NCBI GenBank assembly: GCA_000438255.1
Contig: FR901935.1
Coordinates: 1 to 15,508 of the forward strand
Reading direction: 5' to 3'
Length of the DNA stretch: 15,508 bases
DNA from: Clostridium sp. CAG:389
GTDB taxonomy: Bacteria; Bacillota; Clostridia; TANB77; CAG-508
Part shown: positions 7,726 through 13,789 of the stretch, piece by piece
Layout: each line of letters opens with the position of its first letter
Position numbering within the stretch: the stretch's first letter is position 1
Position numbers and translations under genes: made by a program
Notes under the pieces: generated by a model
Told to the model about the DNA's origin: nothing
Databases searched by the model: none
What the model saw: only the letters and a program-made list of their open reading frames with translations

Positions 7726-8718
7726 TTAATATAAATAATTTTGTGGATTTACATGTTCTCCATTTATTCTGACTTCAAAATGTAAATGTGGCCCTGTTGA
7801 ATTTCCAGTGCTTCCTACTAGTGCAATTACATCTCCTGCTTTTACTTCTTGCCCTTCTTTTACATACATTTTACTAGTATGTGCATACCAAGTTTCTACA
7901 CCGTTTCCATGATCTACTTTTACTAAATATCCATAAGACCCACTATATGATGCACAAATAACTGTTCCATCTGCTACAACTTTTATTTGTGTTCCTTGGT
8001 TTGCAGCTATATCTAAACCTGTGTGTTTTGATGATCTGATACTACTACTAACTCCATATCTTGATGAGATTGTTCCTGATACTGGCAATGTTGCAATTTT
8101 TATTCCATTGATATTAGTTATTTCTGTTGTTGTATCAATATTTAATGTTTCTATTATATTTTCTTTTGCAACTTCTAATGTGTTTATGTTTAATTCATTT
8201 AAATTTTCAGTTGTTTTTTCGTTAATTTCTAATTCTACTTCTTCATCTGATAGTTCTTTTATATCATTTACTAGTTTTTCTGCTGTTTCTTTATCTTCAA
8301 CAGCGTCAATTGTTTCGCCCTTAAAAGCCACTTCATAATATCTATATGTTATTTCTAATTCATTTTGTAAAGCTATTATAATATCACTTTCATTTTCTTC
8401 TTGTGTTCTTTCTACTAGTTTTAATTGATATTCTGGACTTACATTTAATTTTACTTCTTCAATATTTTTATTATTATAATTTTCTATATTATTTTTTATT
8501 GATTCATTAAGTGCTTTTTTACTTTCTACATAACCAACTTCTGTACCTTGAATTTTTACTTCATACATTGGTTTATATTTTATTAATACTATCGCAATTA
8601 TAAAACTACTTGCTATTAATATAATGTTTAAAAATTTTAATATTTCTTTTGTATAAAATTTTAATGGTTTTATACTAATAATATTCACTCTCCTTCTCGT
8701 TTTTTTAAGTGCGAACAT
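7726..8718 (-). CDS. Membrane-anchored M23 (LytM-type) metallopeptidase
   Basis: Predicted zinc endopeptidase that cuts peptidoglycan cross-bridges. A basic N-terminus (KKTRRR) is followed by a membrane segment at about residues 28-47, so the rest faces the cell wall. Two related repeats follow: residues 51-78 (MYEVKIQGTEVGYVE...) and 127-154 (YYEVAFKGETIDAVE...). The C-terminal LytM domain (about 213-330) has all key residues: His232 and Asp236 in HTGLD, His280, and HLHFEV with His311 and His313. It is therefore probably active, unlike degenerate regulators such as EnvC-type proteins. The start is uncertain. ATG at 8718 lies at the predicted transcription start and has no ribosome binding site, whereas a strong AGAAGGAG sits within the frame at 8697-8690. 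Translation could be leaderless or begin at a non-AUG codon near 8682-8688. Confidence 0.9.
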   Translation of the reverse strand: MFALKKTRRRVNIISIKPLKFYTKEILKFLNIILIASSFIIAIVLIKYKPMYEVKIQGTEVGYVESKKALNESIKNNIENYNNKNIEEVKLNVSPEYQLKLVERTQEENESDIIIALQNELEITYRYYEVAFKGETIDAVEDKETAEKLVNDIKELSDEEVELEINEKTTENLNELNINTLEVAKENIIETLNIDTTTEITNINGIKIATLPVSGTISSRYGVSSSIRSSKHTGLDIAANQGTQIKVVADGTVICASYSGSYGYLVKVDHGNGVETWYAHTSKMYVKEGQEVKAGDVIALVGSTGNSTGPHLHFEVRINGEHVNPQNYLY

Positions 8719-8723
8719 CTTTT

Positions 8724-8752
8724 ATTATACTATATATTTTATCAATTTTCAA
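8724..8752 (-). promoter_or_regulatory. Sigma-A promoter of the M23 peptidase gene
   Basis: Minus strand TTGAAA (8752-8747), 17-base spacer, TATAAT (8729-8724). The expected transcription start is near 8717-8719, which is the annotated ATG itself. Confidence 0.8.
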
Positions 8753-8985
8753 ATTATGTATACATTATTTTAGCTTTTTTCCTGTTTTTTCTTGTTTTTT
8801 GTAGCTTGTTATTTCTGTTTTATTATGTTTTTCTCTATTTTTTTCCATTTTTCTTGTATTTTCTTTTATTTTTATTTAATCTAATAATCATGTCTGTTAA
8901 TTTTTGTCCTGAATTATTCTATTTCTAGTTATATTCATCGATTTATAATTTTAAACTTATTAGTTTATATTTTTTATTTTGTTAC
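8753..8985. other. Intergenic region between divergent M23 and XRE genes
   Basis: Strongly T-rich on the plus strand. Apart from the two flanking promoters and the XRE palindromes I find no gene or RNA. A 27-codon minus-strand ORF (8765-8848) exists but has no real ribosome binding site. One imperfect site lies here: TAAACT (8952-8957), 4 bases, AGTTTA (8962-8967), related to the palindrome at 8991-9002. Confidence 0.5.
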
Positions 8986-9014
8986 TTCAAAACTTATAAG
9001 TTAAATGATATATT
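8986..9014 (+). promoter_or_regulatory. Promoter of the XRE regulator with embedded palindromic operator
   Basis: TTCAAA (8986-8991), 17-base spacer, TATATT (9009-9014) is the best sigma-A-like pair upstream of the XRE gene. The spacer contains the perfect 12-bp palindrome AACTTATAAGTT (8991-9002). A second site of the same sequence type (AACTTATTAGTT, 8954-8965) lies 37 bp upstream. Repeated palindromes over the promoter of an HTH gene suggest autoregulation. Confidence 0.45.
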
Positions 9015-9076
9015 ATTGTTGTAGTTTTTTATGACAACAAATGGAATTAAGCGAAATGAAAGGAAGGTGATTTGGA

Positions 9077-9415
9077 ATGGCTATTGATTATAGTGTTATA
9101 GGTTCTAGAATAAAGCAAGCTAGACTTGCAAAAAATATGACTCAAGAAGATTTAGCAGATAAAATTGATATTTCTGTTGCATTTTTAAGTAGAGTTGAAA
9201 GGGGTAATTCTCATATTAATTTAAAAAGATTAAATCAAATCTGTGGATTATTAGATGTTTCAGAAGGTTATTTATTAAATGGTGCTTCTAGTAGTTCAGA
9301 AAATTACTTAGATAAAGAGTTCACTGATTTAATAAAAAGTGTTTCTCCTGAAAAACAAAAATTAATTTACAATGTTGCAAAAACAATTGCAGAAACAGAT
9401 ATGAATGAAGAATAA
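9077..9415 (+). CDS. XRE-family helix-turn-helix transcriptional regulator
   Basis: A 112-residue protein whose N-terminal HTH_3/XRE domain (about residues 8-68) reads IGSRIKQARLAKNMTQEDLADKI and then VAFLSRVERGNSHINL. Helix 2 (TQEDLADKI) and the recognition helix (SVAFLSRVERG) are typical of SinR/CI-like repressors. The C-terminal 40 residues are helical and acidic and may serve dimerisation. There is no metal, ligand or peptidase domain. ATG at 9077 follows the strong AAGGAAGGTGAT. It is one of only two plus-strand genes here, divergent from the M23 peptidase and convergent with the M15 gene, and it ends in its own terminator. Palindromes over its promoter suggest that it represses itself and may also influence the M23 gene; targets are otherwise unknown. 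Confidence 0.92.
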   Translation: MAIDYSVIGSRIKQARLAKNMTQEDLADKIDISVAFLSRVERGNSHINLKRLNQICGLLDVSEGYLLNGASSSSENYLDKEFTDLIKSVSPEKQKLIYNVAKTIAETDMNEE

Positions 9416-9432
9416 ATTAAAATAACCTAAAT

Positions 9433-9464
9433 GGGACGTTCTTATGAACGTCCCTGTTGTTTTT
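9433..9464 (+). terminator. Rho-independent terminator of the XRE gene
   Basis: GGGACGTTC (9433-9441), loop TTAT, GAACGTCCC (9446-9454), then TGTTGTTTTT: a perfect 9-bp stem with a T-rich tail. The stop codon of the convergent M15 gene lies in this tail at 9463. The same stem could end that transcript too, but with a poorer U tract. Confidence 0.9.
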
Positions 9465-10144
9465 AATTTATCGTAGTGCTTGTTGGTCCTGTTCCAACTA
9501 CTGCTTCTTGAAGTGAACGCCATGTATTACATCCTACGATTCCATCTGCTGTTAATCCTTTTGATTTTTGATAATTAATTACTGCATTTTGTGTTCCTGC
9601 TCCAAATATTCCATCAAGTCCATTTGTTCTAAATCCTAATGTATTTAAATCATCTTGTGCTATACAAACATAATTGCTTACACTTCCCCTTTTTAATTGT
9701 GGGAATCCGCCTGTTGAACATGCCGGTTTACCAAAACGTTTATCAAAATGTACCCATGTTGGTGTTAAGCTAATTGGTTCAACATAATACCAAACTCCGG
9801 AGTTGTTTGCTGAATTCCATAACCTAGTTCTTTGAGTTTTACTTAATGTTTGCCCTACATCAAATGCTGTACCTGCATAATGTTGGCTTTGGTTTCCGAT
9901 GGCCTCCTTCATATGGCCTTTTAAACGCAAATCCTACTGGTATAGGAGCTCCAAATATATATCTTTGGCTATTCCAACTTTGCATTGTCCTCTTTGTTGT
10001 CCATAATATATTTGATTTACTTGAACCTCTAAATTCTCTTACCCTCAATGTTCCATTTGTATTATATGGCATTGGTTCTGCTTCTCCTCTATAATAGCTC
10101 TCCATTCTGTCTGTATCATTATTAAAAATTAATATTTTAGCCAA
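9463..10144 (-). pseudogene. M15-like D-Ala-D-Ala carboxypeptidase with PG-binding domain, frameshifted
   Basis: Predicted peptidoglycan hydrolase of the M15/VanY-like group. The reading frame is broken by one extra base near 9898: reading ...KRPYEGGH and skipping that base continues as GNQSQHYAGTAFDVG. Repaired, it is a 226-residue protein with zinc ligands His88 and Asp95 in SQHYAGTAFD, His132 in TWVHFD and a likely catalytic Glu122. A PG_binding_1 domain (about 155-210, with LGFRTNGLDGIFGAGTQNAV) follows. There is no signal peptide, so release may need lysis or another route, as with endolysins. The start is TTG at 10144, eight bases after GAGGGGG. That ribosome binding site lies in the 3' arm of a 14-bp hairpin (10151-10190). 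The gene follows the sortase by 59 bases. The frameshift may be a real mutation or a sequence error. Confidence 0.82.
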
Positions 10145-10190
10145 AAAATTATCCCCCTCATATATTTTTATTTTATTATATGAAGGAGAT
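10145..10190 (-). promoter_or_regulatory. Hairpin between sortase and M15 genes: terminator/attenuator that masks the M15 ribosome binding site
   Basis: Minus strand ATCTCCTTCATATA (10190-10177) pairs with TATATGAGGGGGAT (10164-10151) over 14 bp with two G-U pairs and a 12-base loop. The 3' arm contains the GAGGGGG ribosome binding site of the M15 gene. Directly after the stem comes AATTTTTTGG, which is at once a terminator-like T tract and the TTG start of the M15 gene. Confidence 0.6.
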
Positions 10191-10203
10191 TTTATATTTG
10201 TGA

Positions 10204-10983
10204 TTATTTCACTTCTTTACATCTAACAATTACTCTTAGTTTACTATCATTTGTACATGTTATTAATGTTACTTCTTTTCTTCCACCTGTTAATTGTGTT
10301 GTATCTCTTGTGTCATTTGGGTCAACTGTATGTTTATCATATACTTCATAATCTATTGTTCTTCCTGTTAAATCGGTTAATTTTACAATATCTCCAACTA
10401 CTAAGTTTGGAACTTTACTAAAAAATCTAGAATTTCTATAATTATGTCCTACTATACAAAAGTTTCCTACTTCATTTGGGTCATATCCATGATATTTTAC
10501 AGGTGAGCTTTTTAATAATGCTTCTGTTTCCTCTAAGCTTCCTGTTTCTCCTTGTACTACTGTATATTGGATATTTATTTTTGGTATTTGTACTGTTGCT
10601 ATAATTTTATATCTATATCCACTTGCTGATGTTTTCCATTCTGCTTTTTCATTTGCAGTTGCCACATCTGTATTTTGTTTTTCTTCTAGTTGCTTATCCT
10701 CTACTTGACTATCTTCTTTTGTTCCATTTAATACAACTAAAAGTATATCATCTTTTGCAATTGTTGTGTCTTCTGCTGTTTCTGCTAATGTTTGATTTAT
10801 ATCTGCTAATAATTGCTTAGATTCATCTGCACTTTTATTTCTATCATATTCTGCATATATGTAAAAAGATGTTAGAATACATACTACAAATACTGATAAT
10901 ATAAAATAAAATTTATATATCTTCTTTTTTCTTTTCAATTCTGGTGTTATATACAATTTTTCTGTTACTAAAATTTGATTCAT
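10204..10983 (-). CDS. Sortase
   Basis: Cysteine transpeptidase that links surface proteins to the cell wall or polymerises pilins. The 259-residue protein has a membrane segment at about residues 23-43, preceded by a basic cytoplasmic tail (KRKKK). A charged linker of about 70 residues leads to a sortase domain starting around residue 125. Catalytic residues are His180 in VGHNYRN, Cys243 in TLITCTND and Arg250 in LRVIV. The subclass cannot be fixed; the short catalytic core and long linker suggest a class D or E-like enzyme. No LPxTG-type substrate is encoded in the window. ATG at 10983 follows AAGGAGGT, and a promoter lies at 11016-11044 in the short gap behind ksgA. The M15 gene directly downstream suggests a shared envelope role, subject to the hairpin between them. 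Confidence 0.93.
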   Translation of the reverse strand: MNQILVTEKLYITPELKRKKKIYKFYFILSVFVVCILTSFYIYAEYDRNKSADESKQLLADINQTLAETAEDTTIAKDDILLVVLNGTKEDSQVEDKQLEEKQNTDVATANEKAEWKTSASGYRYKIIATVQIPKINIQYTVVQGETGSLEETEALLKSSPVKYHGYDPNEVGNFCIVGHNYRNSRFFSKVPNLVVGDIVKLTDLTGRTIDYEVYDKHTVDPNDTRDTTQLTGGRKEVTLITCTNDSKLRVIVRCKEVK

Positions 10984-11015
10984 TCTAACCTCCTTACATT
11001 ATTTTTGTCTATTTT

Positions 11016-11044
11016 ATTATAACATATTTTGTTTTTATTTTTAA
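11016..11044 (-). promoter_or_regulatory. Probable sigma-A promoter of the sortase gene
   Basis: Minus strand TTAAAA (11044-11039), 17-base spacer, TATAAT (11021-11016). The -10 is perfect and the -35 is weak. It lies between the ksgA stop and the sortase start, where no terminator is visible. Confidence 0.5.
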
Positions 11045-11050
11045 GACTTT

Positions 11051-11905
11051 TTATAAATTATCTGAAATTTTTTTGAATTGCTCTAATGTTAATTCTTCTG
11101 GTCTGCAATTTTCATTTATTTGTAATGAATTTAATATTTCTATTCCTTGTTGTTTGTTTTCAAATATTTTATTATTTGTTAATGAATTAAGTAATGTTTT
11201 TCTTTTTTGTGTAAATGCATATTTTATTATTTTAAACATTTTTTCCTTGTCTTTTGGTGTAACTACTGGTTCTTTTCTTATATTTAATTTTATTACTTTT
11301 GATGTTACTTCTGGTTCTGGTATAAAGGAACTATTTGGTACCTCCATTATTGCTTCTGAGCTTGCATAATAATATACTGAATATGTTATTGCTCCTGTGT
11401 TTTTTTCTCCTGGGATTGCTATCAATCTATCTGCTACTTCTTTTTGTATCATTACTGTTATACTTTCTAGTTCTAGTTCTTCTTCTAAAAGTTTCATTAT
11501 TATTGGTGTTGTTATGTAATATGGCAAATTTGCTACTATTTTTACTTGTTTTATTTTTCCTTGTGTTTTTTCTTTTTCTATTATATTTTTTAAATCTACT
11601 TTTAGTACATCATTATTTATTAATTCAAAATTATCATATAATGAAAATCTATCTTCTAGTATTTGTAACATTTTTGTATCTAGTTCTATACATATTACTT
11701 TTCCTGCTTTTTCTAATAAATATTTTGTTAATGTTCCTAATCCTGGTCCTATTTCTATTACTAGGTCTTCTTTTTCTATTTTGCTACATTCTACTATATT
11801 TTTTACTACTTCTTCGTTTATTAAAAAGTTTTGTCCTAGACTTTTGTTTGCTCTTATGTTGTACTTTTTCATTATAAATTTTGTTTCTTCTAAAATGTTT
11901 TCCAT
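11051..11905 (-). CDS. rsmA: 16S rRNA (adenine(1518)-N(6)/adenine(1519)-N(6))-dimethyltransferase
   Basis: RsmA/KsgA dimethylates two adjacent adenines in the 3' hairpin of 16S rRNA with S-adenosylmethionine during small-subunit maturation. The 284-residue length is typical. Visible motifs are KSLGQNFL (21-28), the SAM-binding loop IEIGPGLGTLT (50-60), the acidic ICIELD (71-76) and the catalytic NLPYYITTP (126-134). The C-terminal helical domain contains AFTQKRKTLLNSL, typical of KsgA. ATG at 11905 follows AGAGG with 7 bases between them. An extended -10 promoter lies at 11938-11966. Erm methylases are relatives, but the NLPYY motif and the C-terminal domain favour KsgA. Loss of this protein gives kasugamycin resistance in other bacteria. 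Confidence 0.97.
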   Translation of the reverse strand: MENILEETKFIMKKYNIRANKSLGQNFLINEEVVKNIVECSKIEKEDLVIEIGPGLGTLTKYLLEKAGKVICIELDTKMLQILEDRFSLYDNFELINNDVLKVDLKNIIEKEKTQGKIKQVKIVANLPYYITTPIIMKLLEEELELESITVMIQKEVADRLIAIPGEKNTGAITYSVYYYASSEAIMEVPNSSFIPEPEVTSKVIKLNIRKEPVVTPKDKEKMFKIIKYAFTQKRKTLLNSLTNNKIFENKQQGIEILNSLQINENCRPEELTLEQFKKISDNL

Positions 11906-11937
11906 TATTTTTCCTCTTTATATATTTAATTTTTTGT

Positions 11938-11966
11938 ATTATACCAGTTTTTCTTTCTTTCTTCAA
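11938..11966 (-). promoter_or_regulatory. Extended -10 sigma-A promoter of rsmA/ksgA
   Basis: Minus strand TTGAAG (11966-11961), 17-base spacer, TATAAT (11943-11938) preceded by TGG, the extended -10 dinucleotide. Confidence 0.75.
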
Positions 11967-12061
11967 TATCTGTTTTCATATTTTAATTTAAAAATATTAT
12001 CCAATTCTTACTGAACTGTAACATCCAATTTTACGGTAACCTTAAAAATGTTATTGAAGTA

Positions 12062-12090
12062 TTGATTTTTATGTAAATTTAAATTATAAT
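12062..12090 (+). promoter_or_regulatory. Sigma-A promoter of the orphan 133-residue gene
   Basis: TTGATT (12062-12067), 17-base spacer, TATAAT (12085-12090). The expected start near 12097 gives a leader of about 60 bases that contains the element at 12104-12149. Confidence 0.7.
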
Positions 12091-12103
12091 ATATTTAGTG
12101 AAA

Positions 12104-12149
12104 CTCGTAAATAATAAGTCCTCTGACTAGAGGCACATTGCAACGGAGG
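12104..12149 (+). promoter_or_regulatory. Structured 5' leader element with two exclusive pairings
   Basis: CCTCT (12120-12124) can pair with AGAGG (12129-12133) around a GACT loop. Alternatively CCTCTG (12120-12125) can pair with the ribosome binding site CGGAGG (12144-12149) over 6 bp with one G-U. The first fold leaves the ribosome binding site free; the second hides it. Blocks TAAATAATA (12108-12116) and TAGAGGCACA (12128-12137) recur on the minus strand at 15467-15492. Function is unknown. Confidence 0.4.
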
Positions 12150-12156
12150 TTATACT

Positions 12157-12558
12157 ATGGAAATATTGTATTATTTCTCACCAACTGATTATCAATTTTT
12201 AGATTTTTGTTGTTACGTAGACAATAATTCAATTTTGGATCAGTTCTTGTTTAAACATTATGCAAGAATTAATGATGCTTTTTGTTCTTTTGTTGAAAAG
12301 CATTCAGATCTACTACAACAAGAAAATGAAGTAGCAAATGAATTTTTCTGTGCTGTATGTAAGGCATATAAAATAATCTTTATGAAAAATTTGTCAAGTT
12401 TTATTAGAAAAGGTAATGATGCTACACTTGCACAATTTGCGGCAATGAATATGTTGGATAAAATTGCAGAAAACCCCGATAATCCTGAATTCATAGAGCA
12501 ATTGGATTCTATCATCTCTATTGTTTTAGATTCAATTTTAAAGCAGCTTTCTCGTTAA
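12157..12558 (+). CDS. Hypothetical protein of 133 residues
   Basis: I do not recognise this protein. It is predominantly helical and acidic, without a signal peptide or membrane segment. It has four cysteines, none arranged as a clear CxxC metal site (CC at residues 18-19, others isolated). It is a real gene on the following grounds: ATG at 12157 lies 7 bases after CGGAGG, a good promoter sits upstream (12062-12090), codon use matches the neighbours, and a hairpin overlaps its stop codon. The amino-acid composition is balanced, unlike the leucine- or serine-rich antisense frames in this window. It stands alone on the plus strand between the divergent rsmA and the convergent yraN-dprA-yifB operon, so context does not suggest a role. 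A lineage-specific regulator or small helical adaptor would fit, but this is a guess. Confidence 0.8.
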   Translation: MEILYYFSPTDYQFLDFCCYVDNNSILDQFLFKHYARINDAFCSFVEKHSDLLQQENEVANEFFCAVCKAYKIIFMKNLSSFIRKGNDATLAQFAAMNMLDKIAENPDNPEFIEQLDSIISIVLDSILKQLSR

Positions 12559-12574
12559 GAGGGGCTGCTCTTTA
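12540..12574. terminator. Shared hairpin between convergent orphan gene and yraN
   Basis: AGCAGC (12542-12547) pairs with GCTGCT (12564-12569), and the stem extends inward with G-U pairs and one bulge. The stop codon of the orphan gene (12556-12558) is in the loop and the yraN stop (12572-12574) directly follows. T tracts on both sides are short, so it is a modest bidirectional terminator. Confidence 0.55.
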
Positions 12575-12931
12575 AATAATTTGTTTTATATGATTAACAT
12601 TAAACTTTCCATTTTTTATTAAAATTTCAATAACATCAAATCTAATATAATTATTCAAGTATTTATTTTTATACAAATAATATTTAGCAGTTCTATATAA
12701 ATGTCTTATTTTTTGTTTATTTACTGCCTCTGATGGGCATCCATATTGAATAGAACTTCGACTTTTAACTTCTATAAAAACAATTTCATTTTTGTCCTTT
12801 GCAATAATATCGATCTCCCCTTGTCTGCAATAAAAATTTCTTTCTAAAATTATATATCCTCTTTTTTCTAAATATTCAATAGCTATATCTTCACCTTTAT
12901 TTCCAAACTCTTTCTTTTCATGTATTTTCAT
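12572..12931 (-). CDS. yraN: YraN family (UPF0102) endonuclease-like protein
   Basis: Member of the UPF0102 family, which has a restriction-endonuclease-like PD-(D/E)xK fold and is thought to act on DNA, perhaps in recombination; its activity is not well established. The 119-residue length is typical. Family motifs are FGNKGEDIAIEYLEKRGY (9-26), RNFYCRQGEIDIIA (31-44) with Glu39 and Asp41, and VFIEVKSRS (51-59) with Glu54 and Lys56. These acidic residues and the lysine form the expected active site. Its ATG overlaps the dprA stop in an ATGA arrangement and has no strong ribosome binding site of its own, so translation is probably coupled to dprA. The position behind dprA and yifB fits a DNA-processing operon. 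Confidence 0.93.
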   Translation of the reverse strand: MKIHEKKEFGNKGEDIAIEYLEKRGYIILERNFYCRQGEIDIIAKDKNEIVFIEVKSRSSIQYGCPSEAVNKQKIRHLYRTAKYYLYKNKYLNNYIRFDVIEILIKNGKFNVNHIKQII

Positions 12932-13789
12932 TTTTTCTTATAATTATTTCCTGGAAGTGATACTATTTTATCATCAAGTTCAAGCATCATTAATTTAGAA
13001 TTAATTTCACTTATAGATTTGTTTAATTTTTTTACTATTTCATTGATATGTATTGATTCATCATATTTTAGAATATCATAAATATCTTTAAATTCTGGTT
13101 CAACTTTTTTGTCTGGCAATTCTTGAATTTCTGTTTTTTTCAAATTCAATTCTGGATATTTTATTATTATATCCTCTGCTTGTGTAACTAAAAAAGCCCC
13201 TTCTTGTATTAATTTATTTGGTGTTATTCCTTTTGGATTTTCTAAACTTGATGGTATGCAAAATATGTTATTTTCAAGTTTTTTAGTTATTTGTGCCGTA
13301 ACACTTGTACCACTTCTATAACCTCCTTCCACTACTAATGTTCCAATCGAAAAACTTGCTACGATTCTATTTCTTGCAATAAATTTATCTGATGTTGCTT
13401 TTTCGTTTTCTTTATATTCACTTATAACAAGTCCATTATTTTCTAATATTTGTTGATATAATTTTATATTTTTATGTGGAAATATATTATTAAAACCACA
13501 CGGCAGTACTGCTATTGTTTTCCCTTGAATTTCTAATGTTGCAGTATGTACAAAACTATCTATTCCTTCTGCCATTCCACTCACAATTGTTAATCCATAT
13601 AAACTTAAATCTTTTGCAAACATTTTTGCCATTTTTTCTCCATATTTTGTTGGTTTTCTTGAACCTATTATTGATATTCCGATTTGTTCTTAACAATTCT
13701 ATATTCCCCATTGTATATAATATTTGTGGTGGATTTTTTAATTTTTTTAGTTTTTCTGGATATATCGAATTTTCTATATTTATTATCAT
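12928..13789 (-). pseudogene. dprA: DNA-processing protein DprA, reading frame broken by one base
   Basis: DprA/Smf binds incoming single-stranded DNA and loads RecA during transformation. The N-terminal part (ATG at 13789, residues 1-33, ending TMGNIELL) and the rest (from EQIGISIIGSRKPTKYG on) are in different frames. Removing one A of the minus strand at 13690-13691 joins them into a 286-residue protein. In the joined numbering the Rossmann motifs are GSRKPT (42-47), SGMAEGID (70-77), VLPCG (94-98) and VVEGGYRSGTS (152-162), with a winged-helix domain at about 236-280. The protein starts at the segment IYPEKLKKL, so the N-terminal SAM-like domain of many DprA proteins is absent. The ATG overlaps the yifB stop (TAATG) with GGAG 10 bases upstream, and the stop overlaps the yraN ATG. 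The downstream part could be re-initiated at Met53 (13632). The indel may be a sequence error. Confidence 0.88.

Noticed and set aside
8765..8848. 27-codon minus-strand ORF in the M23-XRE intergenic region, rich in Lys and Glu
   Set aside because: No convincing ribosome binding site or promoter. The composition follows simply from the purine-rich minus strand.
13690..13691. Programmed frameshift in dprA
   Set aside because: No slippery heptamer, internal ribosome binding site or downstream stem was seen. A plain indel or sequence error is simpler.
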